From assembly GCF_002210105.1 (NCBI RefSeq), contig NZ_AQQU01000001.1, forward strand, positions 1,090,501-1,154,500: DNA of 64,000 nt, in the 5' to 3' direction. This document shows positions 18,215 through 26,052 of the stretch, piece by piece (the stretch's first letter is position 1; each line of letters starts with the position of its first letter). This DNA is from Oceanicola sp. 22II-s10i. Its GTDB lineage: Bacteria; Pseudomonadota; Alphaproteobacteria; Rhodobacterales; Rhodobacteraceae. Position numbers and translations under genes: made by a program. The notes beneath the pieces are model-generated. The model was not told the origin of the DNA, did not search any database, and worked only from the letters and a program-made list of their open reading frames with translations.

Positions 18215-18679
18215 TCAGGCGGCCTGCATGTCCTGATCGGAGGTCAGGATCGCGTAGAGCGTCGCCGGATCGTCGTTCGACCGCAGCTTCTTGCACATCG
18301 CCGGATCGCGGAACGTGCGCGACACCTGTGCCAGCGCCTTCAGGTGTTCGACGCCCGCGTCCTTGGGGGCCAGCAGGCCGAACACCAGGTCGACCGGCTG
18401 CCGGTCGAGGCTGTCGAAATCCACCGGCTTCTCCAGCAGGATGAACACGCCGCGCACATCATCGATCCCGTCCAGCCGGGCGTGGGGCAGGGCGACACCG
18501 TGGCCGACGCCGGTCGGGCCGAGGTTCTCACGCTCCATCAGCGCCTCGACGACCAGTCCGGCCTCGAGCCCGTAGGCCCCGCTGGCCAGTTCGCCCAGAT
18601 CGTGCAGCAGTCGCTTCTTGCTCGACGCAGACCCGATGACCTTGACGGCCTCGGATTTCAGAATTGCCGACAGGTTCAT
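18215..18679 (-). CDS. ptsN: Nitrogen-PTS EIIA protein
   Basis: A 154-residue EIIA-Ntr, phosphorylated by the PTS-Ntr relay and regulating potassium, nitrogen or envelope processes by protein-protein contact. The ATG at 18679 (MNLSAILKSEAV) is chosen over longer in-frame starts because it begins at the family N-terminus. The phosphoryl-accepting His is His66 in GHGVALPHARLD. The remaining EIIA fold (LEKPVDFDSLDRQPVDLVFGLLAP) is intact. It lies 58 bases downstream of the hibernation factor gene and closes the lpt-hpf-ptsN group. Confidence 0.94.
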   Translation of the reverse strand: MNLSAILKSEAVKVIGSASSKKRLLHDLGELASGAYGLEAGLVVEALMERENLGPTGVGHGVALPHARLDGIDDVRGVFILLEKPVDFDSLDRQPVDLVFGLLAPKDAGVEHLKALAQVSRTFRDPAMCKKLRSNDDPATLYAILTSDQDMQAA

Positions 18680-18737
18680 GTCGCCTCGTTGCGTTTTGGC
18701 AATCGCCGCCCACTTGGGGCGGCGATGCGTCATCCGT

Positions 18738-19307
18738 TCATGCGCGGGGGTCTATCCAGCCGATGTTGCCGTCATCGCGCCGGTAGACCACGTTCAGCGC
18801 ATCCTTGCCTTCGTGGCGGAACACAAGAACGGGAGCCCCCGCGAGTTCCATCTGCATAACTGCCTCACCGACCGAGAGAGACGGGATCCGTGTCTCCATC
18901 TCGGCCACGATGATTGGCTGCAGATCAGAGCCGTCCGATTCCTCTTCGGCCTGATCCGCGGCGAGGATATACGAGGACGCTTCCAATTGTTCAACCGGCG
19001 ATGTCCGCTTGCTGTGGTGGTCTTTCAGGCGCCGTTTGTAGCGCCTCAGCTGCTTCTCCATCTTCTCGTTACAGGACTCGAATGCCGCATAGATCTCGTT
19101 GGCGTGGGCCTTGGCCTGAGCCGTAAGTCCGGTGCTCAGGTGCACGGTCGCCTCGCAGACGAATTCGTGCGCGCTCTTGGAAAATATGATCATGGCATCC
19201 GTCGGACGCTCGGCGTATTTCGCCACGACCTCGCCCAGCCCGTCCTTGACGTGCGTCTGCAGGGCGTCGCCGATGTCGATTTGTTTTCCGGTGATCTGGT
19301 AGCGCAT
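18738..19307 (-). CDS. hpf: Long-form ribosome hibernation promoting factor
   Basis: A 189-residue protein that dimerises and stores 70S ribosomes as 100S particles in stationary phase. The ATG at 19307 has a perfect GGAAGGAG site in front. The N-terminal domain (MRYQITGKQIDIGDALQTHV to about residue 100) is the ribosome-binding YfiA fold. The acidic linker AEEESDGSD is followed by the C-terminal dimerisation domain (VAEMETRIPSLSVGEAVMQMEL to GNIGWIDPRA), which marks the long form. The rpoN gene often found between lptB and hpf in Proteobacteria is absent; a 254-base gap with no gene occupies that place. Confidence 0.95.
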   Translation of the reverse strand: MRYQITGKQIDIGDALQTHVKDGLGEVVAKYAERPTDAMIIFSKSAHEFVCEATVHLSTGLTAQAKAHANEIYAAFESCNEKMEKQLRRYKRRLKDHHSKRTSPVEQLEASSYILAADQAEEESDGSDLQPIIVAEMETRIPSLSVGEAVMQMELAGAPVLVFRHEGKDALNVVYRRDDGNIGWIDPRA

Positions 19308-19561
19308 TTTGACTCCTTCCCGATGGGCAAGGCGGCCGGGATCCGGGGCGTGCACCGCGCCGGATTGAACAGGGCCGCCTAACCGAGATAAGACCGCCTG
19401 AGTTCCATGCAAGCCGCCGTTCCGGGTGTCCCGGACCATCGGCTGCAACTGGCGGAACGCATGGCGGTCATACGCCCATTTGAGTCGAGCGCCCCCCGTT
19501 CTGTCAATCGAATCCGTCGCGCAGGGTGTCCGCGGGCTTACGAAACGACGCCGGGACAGGG

Positions 19562-20320
19562 TCAGTGGATACGGAAACTGTCGCCCAGATAGACCCGGCG
19601 CACGTTTTCGTTTTCCACCACCTCGGAGGGGCTGCCGGACATCAGCACCTTGCCGTCATGCAGGATATAGGCGCGGTCCACGATCTCCAGCGTCTCGCGG
19701 ACGTTATGGTCCGTGATGAGGACACCGATCCCACGGTTCTTGAGGTCATGCACGAGGTGCCGGATGTCGGCGACCGAGATCGGATCGACCCCCGCGAACG
19801 GTTCGTCCAGCAGCAGATACTTGGGATCGGCCGCCAGGCAGCGCGCGATTTCCACCCGCCGCCGTTCACCGCCGGACAGGGCAAGGGCAGGGGCCTGGCG
19901 CAGGTGGCCGATCGAGAAGTCGGACAGCAGTTCCTCCAGCCGCTCGCGCCGCTTGTGAGGGTCCTTCTGGCTGATTTCGAGGATCGCCATGATGTTGTCT
20001 TCGACGTTCAGCCCGCGAAAGATCGACATCTCCTGCGGCAGATAGCCGATGCCGAGCCGGGCCCGGCGATACATCGGCAGGCCGGTCACGTCGCGCCCGT
20101 CCACGACGACATGGCCGCCCTCGGGCACCACCAACCCCGCGATGGAGTAGAATGTCGTCGTCTTGCCGCAGCCGTTCGGGCCGAGCAGCGCCACGACCTC
20201 GCCCCGGTCGAGCGAGATCGACACGTCGCGGATCACCACGCGCTTGCGGTAGCTCTTGCGCAGATTGACGATCCGCAGCCCCGAGGAGCCTTCGATGGCG
20301 GAAAGCTCCGGCGCGGCCAT
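19562..20320 (-). CDS. lptB: LPS export ABC transporter ATPase
   Basis: The ATPase of the LptBFG machine that pulls lipopolysaccharide from the inner membrane onto the LptA bridge. The 252-residue protein has Walker A GPNGCGKTT (47-55), the ALSGGERRRVEIARCLA signature and Walker B YLLLDEPFAGVDP. Its ATG overlaps the lptA stop by one base, showing coupled translation in the order lptC-lptA-lptB. LptF and LptG are not in the window and are normally encoded elsewhere. Confidence 0.97.
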   Translation of the reverse strand: MAAPELSAIEGSSGLRIVNLRKSYRKRVVIRDVSISLDRGEVVALLGPNGCGKTTTFYSIAGLVVPEGGHVVVDGRDVTGLPMYRRARLGIGYLPQEMSIFRGLNVEDNIMAILEISQKDPHKRRERLEELLSDFSIGHLRQAPALALSGGERRRVEIARCLAADPKYLLLDEPFAGVDPISVADIRHLVHDLKNRGIGVLITDHNVRETLEIVDRAYILHDGKVLMSGSPSEVVENENVRRVYLGDSFRIH

Positions 20321-20823
20321 CAGTTGCTGCCCGGCTGCAGCAGCGTGCGGACCCGGCCCTGCATTACTGCGGTGCCGTTATCGAGGCTGATCGTCATCCG
20401 TTCCGATGTCAGCGTCGTCTGCCCCTGCACCACGGTCACGGAGCCGCTCAGCACGATTTCGGCGGCATCCACGTCGTAGTCCGCGCGTTCGGATTCGGCG
20501 ACGTCCTCGCCGCTCACGATCACCACGCCGCCGGTCGCCTCGAGGCTCTGGATCCGGCTCTGGTCCTCGGCATACCGCACCAGCACGCGCGGCGCGGTCA
20601 TCCGCAGGTCGCCCTGCGTCATCTTCACGTTTCCGGTGAACTCTGCGGTGCCATCGTTCTGACTGATGGCAAGGCTGTCCGCCTCGACCTCCACCGGTTC
20701 ATCGCTGTTCTGGGCGTTCTGCCCGAAGGCGAGGTTCGATCCCTGCGCCATTGCGGGCGCCGCGGTCAGGGCGAAAGCGCAAAGGGACAGGGCAAGCAGG
20801 AGGCGGTGCGCGACGTAATTCAT
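20320..20823 (-). CDS. lptA: Periplasmic LPS bridge protein LptA
   Basis: A 167-residue OstA-like protein that polymerises across the periplasm and carries LPS. A signal peptide is clear (LLLALSLCAFALTAAPAMAQ). The beta-jellyroll repeats include PVEVEADSLAISQNDGTAEF and GNVKMTQGDLRMTAPRVLVRY, the family signature. The start overlaps lptC by four bases and the stop overlaps lptB by one. Length is normal. Confidence 0.95.
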   Translation of the reverse strand: MNYVAHRLLLALSLCAFALTAAPAMAQGSNLAFGQNAQNSDEPVEVEADSLAISQNDGTAEFTGNVKMTQGDLRMTAPRVLVRYAEDQSRIQSLEATGGVVIVSGEDVAESERADYDVDAAEIVLSGSVTVVQGQTTLTSERMTISLDNGTAVMQGRVRTLLQPGSN

Positions 20824-21431
20824 GGTCGGTCCTTCGATCGGTCGGGCACGTATACCAGCTTCACCCCCCGCATGAAAACCAAATGCGCGTCATTGCCCTC
20901 GCGCGTTGGCTGCAGGACCATGCCACCTGCCGTGACCGTGCCCTCCGGGCCCTGCGCCGTCACCGGTCCGGTCGCGCGCGCTTCGAGGGTCGACAGGACG
21001 ATCTCGATCTCCTCGGTCCGGATGTCGTGCCCGGTCGAGGCGCTGACCGTCACGGCCCCGCGCAGGGCGGCGATGTCGCGACCGCGGTCCACCTCGGCGC
21101 TGTCGGCGCGGAAGCGTATGGCGGTGCCGTCGACCATGTCGATGGCGGCGGCGATGCCGTTCGCGCTGAGCCTCTGCGGGTCGGTCGGGTCCGGCAGGAT
21201 CTCGTTCGCGGTCAGCTCGATCAGGTCGCCGCGCGCGGTGGCACCGGCGACGCTCGGCAGCGTGACCTGCTGCCGCTCGGCGCGGGTTTCCAGCTCGCTC
21301 TGACCGAAGGGCAGATCGTCGGGGGGTGCAGCCTTGCGGGCAAACAGGAACAGCCCTGTCAGCAGGGACAGCGCGGCCACCGGCAGGGCGATCCCCAGCA
21401 CTCCGACGACACGGCTGCGCAGATCACGCAT
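20820..21431 (-). CDS. lptC: LPS export membrane-anchored protein LptC
   Basis: A 203-residue bitopic protein linking LptBFG to LptA. One N-terminal membrane anchor (VVGVLGIALPVAALSLLTGLF) is followed by the OstA-like periplasmic domain (LELTANEILPDPTD-like segment, DIRTEEIEIVLS). I chose the ATG at 21431 (MRDLRSR); a longer frame from 21458 adds only nine residues. Encoded directly upstream of lptA with a four-base overlap. Confidence 0.9.
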   Translation of the reverse strand: MRDLRSRVVGVLGIALPVAALSLLTGLFLFARKAAPPDDLPFGQSELETRAERQQVTLPSVAGATARGDLIELTANEILPDPTDPQRLSANGIAAAIDMVDGTAIRFRADSAEVDRGRDIAALRGAVTVSASTGHDIRTEEIEIVLSTLEARATGPVTAQGPEGTVTAGGMVLQPTREGNDAHLVFMRGVKLVYVPDRSKDRP

Positions 21432-21502
21432 CAGCCCGCCCCGCACCGCCGGTCGCATGGGCCGAGGCGGTGGATGGTGTGGCGGGTCCGGTCATATGTG
21501 CC

Positions 21503-22117
21503 TCAGGTATGCGCGAAGATATCCGTTTCCGGCCATCCGGCCAGATCCAGCCGCGCGCGGGTCGGCAGGAAGTCGAAACAGGCCTGCGCCAGATCGGTCC
21601 GCCCCTCGCGCGCCAGCCGCTCGTCCAGCTTTTCGCGCAGGCGGTGCAGGTAGAGCACGTCCGACGCGGCATATTCCAGCTGCGCGTCGGTCAGCGTCTC
21701 TGCGCCCCAGTCGCTCATCTGCTGGACCTTGGACAGGTCCACGCCGATCAGCTCCTGCGTCAGGTTCTTGAGACCGTGCCGGTCTGTATAGGTGCGGATC
21801 AGACGGCTGGCGATCTTGGTGCAGTAGACCGGGGCCGCCAGCGCGCCGAAGGCGTGATACATCGCGGCGATATCGAAGCGGCCGAAGTGGAACAGCTTGA
21901 GCACCTTGGGGTCCTCGAGCATCCGGCACAGGTTCGGCGCCTCGGTCTGGCCGATCCCGACCTGCACGATGTGGCAGTTGCCGTCGCCGCCCGACATCTG
22001 GATCACGCAGAGCCGGTCGCGATGCGGGTTCAGGCCCATCGTCTCGCAGTCGATGGCCACGACGGGGCCAAGGTCCAGCCCGTCGGGCAGATCGCGCTTG
22101 TAGAGGTGGTTGGTCAC
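21503..22117 (-). CDS. Short RNase D-like 3'-5' exonuclease
   Basis: A 204-residue DEDD-family nuclease. The DEDD residues are visible in VVAIDCETMGL, FHFGRFDIAAMY and YAASDVLYLHRL. It lacks the C-terminal HRDC domains of full-length RNase D, as is normal for this short alphaproteobacterial form. A role in tRNA or other RNA 3'-end trimming is likely but not specific. It lies 71 bases upstream of lptC on the same strand, a conserved neighbour in related genomes. Confidence 0.9.
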   Translation of the reverse strand: MTNHLYKRDLPDGLDLGPVVAIDCETMGLNPHRDRLCVIQMSGGDGNCHIVQVGIGQTEAPNLCRMLEDPKVLKLFHFGRFDIAAMYHAFGALAAPVYCTKIASRLIRTYTDRHGLKNLTQELIGVDLSKVQQMSDWGAETLTDAQLEYAASDVLYLHRLREKLDERLAREGRTDLAQACFDFLPTRARLDLAGWPETDIFAHT

Positions 22118-22187
22118 TTGGCCGGGTCCGTTCTGACTTGGATCGCCCCGGCATAGCCCGCGCCGGGGCGGCTTGCAACGCGGCCGC

Positions 22188-22661
22188 TCAGCTGTGCTCT
22201 TTCAGCAGCCGCTGCTTCTGGCGGTTCCAGTCCCGCTTGGCCTGCGTCTCGCGCTTGTCGACGTTCTTCTTGCCCTTGGCGATGCCGATCTTCAGCTTCA
22301 CGATGCCACGGTGGTTGAAATACATGACCAGCGGAACCAGCGTCATGCCCTTGCGCTGCGTCTCGTTCCACAGCCGCGCCAGTTCGCGCTTGCTGACCAG
22401 AAGCTTGCGCCGCCGCCGTTCCTCGTGGCCGAACATCGCCTGTTCGTAGGGGGCGATATAGCTGTTCACCAGCCACAGCTCGCCCTCTTTCACCTCGGCA
22501 TAGCTCTCGGCCACGTTCGACTGACCCGTGCGCAGGCTCTTGACCTCGGATCCGGTCAGGATGATCCCGCATTCCAGATCTTCCTCGATCGCGTAATCGT
22601 ACCGCGCGCGCCGGTTCTCGGCGATCACCTTGTAGTTCGGGTTGTCGTCTTTCTTGGCCAT
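22188..22661 (-). CDS. smpB: SsrA-binding protein SmpB
   Basis: Binds tmRNA and delivers it to stalled ribosomes for trans-translation. The ATG at 22661 gives a 157-residue protein of normal length; the frame runs further upstream but without family similarity. Motifs: [35 protein letters not shown], and the basic C-terminal tail [24 protein letters not shown] that enters the ribosomal A site. Together with arfB at 51236, the window encodes two ribosome-rescue routes. Confidence 0.97.
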   Translation of the reverse strand: MAKKDDNPNYKVIAENRRARYDYAIEEDLECGIILTGSEVKSLRTGQSNVAESYAEVKEGELWLVNSYIAPYEQAMFGHEERRRRKLLVSKRELARLWNETQRKGMTLVPLVMYFNHRGIVKLKIGIAKGKKNVDKRETQAKRDWNRQKQRLLKEHS

Positions 22662-22764
22662 GATGGCGCTGGATATAATCATTCGCGGCCACAAGTCCAC
22701 GCCTGCCTTGGCCCTTGGCACTGCCGTCCCTGCCGCTAGTGTTGCGGGAAAGGGAGGAAACCAC

Positions 22765-23793
22765 ATGACCAAGATGAACCGCATCGTGCTCGCCAGCCGT
22801 CCGACCGGCGCGCCGCAGGACGAAAACTTTCGTCTCGAAACCGCCGAGATGCCCGAACCGGGCGAGGGCGAGATCCTCGTTCAGGTCGCCTACATGTCGC
22901 TCGACCCCTACATGCGGGGCCGGATGGACGACGTGAAGAGCTATGCCCAGCCGGTGCCGATCGGCGGCACGATGGAGGCGGGCGGCATCGGCAAGGTGCT
23001 GAAGTCGAACCATCCGAACTTTGCCCCCGGCGATTATGCGGTCGGCCGCTTCGGCTGGGCGGACCACGGGGTGATCAAGGGCGATCTGGCCTTCAAGTGG
23101 GATCCGGACATGGCGCCGCTTTCGGCCGGGCTGGGTGTGCTCGGGATGCCGGGCTTCACCGCCTGGGCCGGGATCACGGCCTACGGGAAGCTGAAGGAGG
23201 GCGAGACGCTGGTCGTCGGGGCCGCGACGGGCCCGGTGGGCTCGATGGTCGGGCAGCTTGCGAAACAGGCGGGGCTCAGGGCGATCGGCGTCGCTGGCGG
23301 GGCCGAGAAGTGCCGGATGGCGGTCGAGACCTTCGGATTTGACGCTTGCATCGACCACCGCGGCAAGGATGCCCGCGCCATGCGGGATGCGCTGGCGGCG
23401 GAATGCCCCAAGGGGATCGACGTGTATTTCGAGAACGTCGGCGGGCCTACGCTGGGTGGCGTGCTGCCGTTGATGAACCTGCACGGCCGGATCATCGTCT
23501 GCGGCATGATCGCCTGGTACAACGGGGCCGAGGACGAGACGGCGGGTTTCCCGACGGGCAAGCTGTGGCGGATGATCCTCGTGAACCGCCTGACGGTGCA
23601 GGGCCTGCTGCAGACCGACCACGTCGCGCGGTTCCCGGAATTCATCAAGGAGGTCGCGCCGAAAGTGAAATCGGGCGAGATCGCCTATGTCGAGGACGTG
23701 GCCGAGGGGCTGGAAAATGCTCCCAAGGCGTTCATGTCGCTGCTCAAGGGCGGCAACACCGGCAAACAGGTGGTGAAGATCTCGGACGCCTGA
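22765..23793 (+). CDS. NADP-dependent medium-chain oxidoreductase (CurA/2-alkenal reductase-like)
   Basis: A 342-residue zinc-independent MDR enzyme of the leukotriene B4 dehydrogenase/curcumin reductase type, reducing activated C=C bonds with NADPH. Residues about 1-120 form the GroES-like domain ([13 protein letters not shown] signature) and 130-300 the Rossmann domain with [21 protein letters not shown] and GVAGGAEKC. The start at 22765 follows AAAGGGAGG. It is divergent from smpB. Substrate unknown; detoxification of reactive alkenals is the usual suggestion. Confidence 0.92.
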   Translation: MTKMNRIVLASRPTGAPQDENFRLETAEMPEPGEGEILVQVAYMSLDPYMRGRMDDVKSYAQPVPIGGTMEAGGIGKVLKSNHPNFAPGDYAVGRFGWADHGVIKGDLAFKWDPDMAPLSAGLGVLGMPGFTAWAGITAYGKLKEGETLVVGAATGPVGSMVGQLAKQAGLRAIGVAGGAEKCRMAVETFGFDACIDHRGKDARAMRDALAAECPKGIDVYFENVGGPTLGGVLPLMNLHGRIIVCGMIAWYNGAEDETAGFPTGKLWRMILVNRLTVQGLLQTDHVARFPEFIKEVAPKVKSGEIAYVEDVAEGLENAPKAFMSLLKGGNTGKQVVKISDA

Positions 23794-23802
23794 CCGAACG
23801 GA

Positions 23803-23823
23803 GCGCGGCCCTGCGGGCCGCGC
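23803..23823 (+). terminator. GC-rich hairpin after the MDR oxidoreductase gene
   Basis: Perfect 9-base-pair stem GCGCGGCCC-TGC-GGGCCGCGC starting 10 bases after the stop codon. The T-tract is weak (GCGCCTTTACTT), so it may terminate inefficiently or be helped by the repeat hairpin that follows at 23837. Confidence 0.55.
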
Positions 23824-23836
23824 GCGCCTTTACTTG

Positions 23837-23901
23837 GCGATTTCCGGGCTGAAGCCCGCAAATCGCGGCGCCTCCGGCGGGAGTTTACCCGGCCAGATGA
23901 A
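23837..23901 (+). repeat. Hairpin-plus-tail intergenic repeat, copy 1
   Basis: A variable hairpin (GCGATTT-CC-GGGCT-GA-AGCCC-GC-AAATCGC, 23837-23866) is followed by a 32-base tail (23870-23901) that begins GCCTCCGGCGGG and ends CCGGCCAGATGAA. The same tail, again behind a hairpin, occurs at 34393-34447 (opposite orientation) and 34507-34570. It lies in the convergent gap before the gene ending at 23998. Confidence 0.7.
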
Positions 23902-23997
23902 CACGGGATCGTCGCCTGGTCGGGTCGGATGGCGTCGGGGGCCGCCATCGGTGCGGGCGGTATTTGCGACGGGCGGAGCCCCGGTCCGCGCTTTCCG

Positions 23998-26052
23998 TCA
24001 GCGCCGGCCTTCGCGGAGCCATGCGCCGAGGATCAGCGAGGCCGCCAGCAGCAGCACCAGCCAGGGCGGCAGCAGCGACGTCAGCGTCACGTCCTGCGTC
24101 ACATGCGCATCGCGGGACGTCAGGCCGATCCAGCCGCGTCCGGCGGCCGGGCGGCCGGGGCGGACGTCGCGGATCGAGGGCATCCCCTCGCTCAGGGCCA
24201 TCGCACCGCCGCGCACCTCGTCCAGCACCGGCTGCAGGGTCTCGCCCGTGGCGATGGTCGCCTCGAACTCGCGCGGGGCGGCGGGGCCGAGGCCGATGAC
24301 CGCTTCTTCCTCGCCGTTCTTCAGGCGGTAGAGGCCGATCTCGGGCCCGCGCCAGATGGTTTCGAAGCGACCGGGCGAGACTTCTTCCAGTTCCAGCGTC
24401 ACCACCTCGCCCGAGGGCGTGGTGATCTCGACCGGCGGCACGGTTTCGGACAGGGTCCGGCGGATGATCTGCATGGTCTGGCCGGTGGGCTCGGCCCAAA
24501 GCGCCTCTTCCTCCAGCTCCGGCTCTTTCATCATCCAGTGGGCGAGGCGGCGCAACAGTTCAAGCTGCGGGCCGCCGCCCTCGTAGCCGCGCGACCAGAG
24601 CCACGCGTGGTCCGAGGCCAGGAGCGCCACGCGGCCTTCGCCGACCCGTTCGAGGACCAGCAGCGGGCGTTCTTCGACCCCCGACATGACGACCTGTCCG
24701 CGCCCGTCCACCGGCGCGACGTCGATCTGGCGCAGCCAGCGGCCCCAGTCGCCGTCCCACTCGTTGATCAGCCCCGCCGTCACCGGGTGACGGCTGCCAA
24801 GCTCGGTCACCTGCGGGCGGTAGGGGCGTTCGATGACCCGCGCCGAGGGGCGGGCGGGCAGGATTTCCGACAGCGGCGAGCGGTAGATCGAATCCGCCGA
24901 GGCGAAGTCGGGTCCGGCGGCGATCAGCACCGCGCCGCCGTCCTCGACATATTGCCGGACGTTGTCGAGGTAGAGCGAGGGCAGGATGCCGCGCCGCTTG
25001 TAGCGGTCGAAGATGATCAGGTCGAAGTCGTGGATCTTCTCGAGGAACAGCTCGCGCGTCGGGAAGGCGATCAGCGAGAGTTCCGAGACCGGCACGCCGT
25101 CCTGCTTGGACGGGGGCCGCAGGATGGTGAAGTGGACGAGGTCGACGGAACTGTCCGATTTCAGCAGGTTGCGCCATGTGCGGCCACCGGCGTGGGGTTC
25201 GCCCGACACCAGCAGGACGCGCAGCCGGTCGCGGACACCGTTCATCTGGATCAGGGCGGTGTTGTTGCGCGGGGTCAGTTCGCCCTCGGCCTCGGGGACC
25301 GAGAACTGGATCACGTTGCGACCGCCGTGGGGCAGGGTGATCGGCAGGTCGATGTCGCGCCCGATGTCCACCATGAAGCGCTGCGGCTCGCCCCCGTCGA
25401 CCGAGATGTCGAGCGGGGCCTGAACTTCGCCCTCCGGGGCGGCGCCCATGTCCTCGACCCGGATGGTCAGCGTCACCGGCTCGCCTAGGATGGCGAAGGC
25501 CGGGGCGTTGCGGACGATCAGACGGCGGTCCCAGTCCTCGGGCTGGCCGGTCAGCAGCAGGTGCATGGGCGCGGGCAGGTCAGGCGCGCGTTCGACGTCG
25601 TGCAGACGGCCGTCGGAGACGATGATCGTGCCGGCGACCCGTGCGCTCGGCTCCTCGGCCAGCGCTTCGGAGACGGCGCTCATCAGTTCCGTGCCCGCGT
25701 TGTCCGGGCCGTCGCCGACGGTGACGCGGCGGACCTCGGTGTTCGGGCGCGCGGCGAGGCGGGATTCCAGCGACTCGACCGCCGCGTCGGTCTGTCCGGG
25801 ACGGTCGGCCAGTCCCTGGCTGGCGGAGCGGTCGTCGACCAGCAGGACGATGTCGGTCAGCGGCGCGCGGTCTTCCTGCCTTAGGACGGGACCGGCCAGT
25901 GCGCCCAGCACGACGAGCGCGGCAAGGCCGCGCAGGGCCCAGCCGGTCAGGCCGCGCCAGAGCGCGAGGACGATGCCGACGGCCGACAGAGCAGCCAGCA
26001 CGGCGAGCACCGGCCAGGGCAGGAGGGGGTCGAAAACGATGGTGCCGGTCAT
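23998..26052 (-). CDS. Membrane protein of MoxR/BatA-type operon with GATase1-like region
   Basis: A 684-residue protein. Two N-terminal membrane helices (about 12-50) precede a vWA-like segment (TDIVLLVDDRSASQG, GTIIVSDGRLHDVERAP). A central region (RVLLVSGEPHAGGRTWRNLL, FDLIIFDRYKRRGILPS, YVEDGGAVLIAAG) resembles class I glutamine-amidotransferase folds without a catalytic Cys. One C-terminal helix (WLVLLLAASLILGAWLREG) ends the protein. It is the last gene of a four-gene operon, overlapping the upstream gene by four bases. Likely a periplasmic-facing complex component; no enzymatic role is assigned. Confidence 0.82.
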   Translation of the reverse strand: MTGTIVFDPLLPWPVLAVLAALSAVGIVLALWRGLTGWALRGLAALVVLGALAGPVLRQEDRAPLTDIVLLVDDRSASQGLADRPGQTDAAVESLESRLAARPNTEVRRVTVGDGPDNAGTELMSAVSEALAEEPSARVAGTIIVSDGRLHDVERAPDLPAPMHLLLTGQPEDWDRRLIVRNAPAFAILGEPVTLTIRVEDMGAAPEGEVQAPLDISVDGGEPQRFMVDIGRDIDLPITLPHGGRNVIQFSVPEAEGELTPRNNTALIQMNGVRDRLRVLLVSGEPHAGGRTWRNLLKSDSSVDLVHFTILRPPSKQDGVPVSELSLIAFPTRELFLEKIHDFDLIIFDRYKRRGILPSLYLDNVRQYVEDGGAVLIAAGPDFASADSIYRSPLSEILPARPSARVIERPYRPQVTELGSRHPVTAGLINEWDGDWGRWLRQIDVAPVDGRGQVVMSGVEERPLLVLERVGEGRVALLASDHAWLWSRGYEGGGPQLELLRRLAHWMMKEPELEEEALWAEPTGQTMQIIRRTLSETVPPVEITTPSGEVVTLELEEVSPGRFETIWRGPEIGLYRLKNGEEEAVIGLGPAAPREFEATIATGETLQPVLDEVRGGAMALSEGMPSIRDVRPGRPAAGRGWIGLTSRDAHVTQDVTLTSLLPPWLVLLLAASLILGAWLREGRR

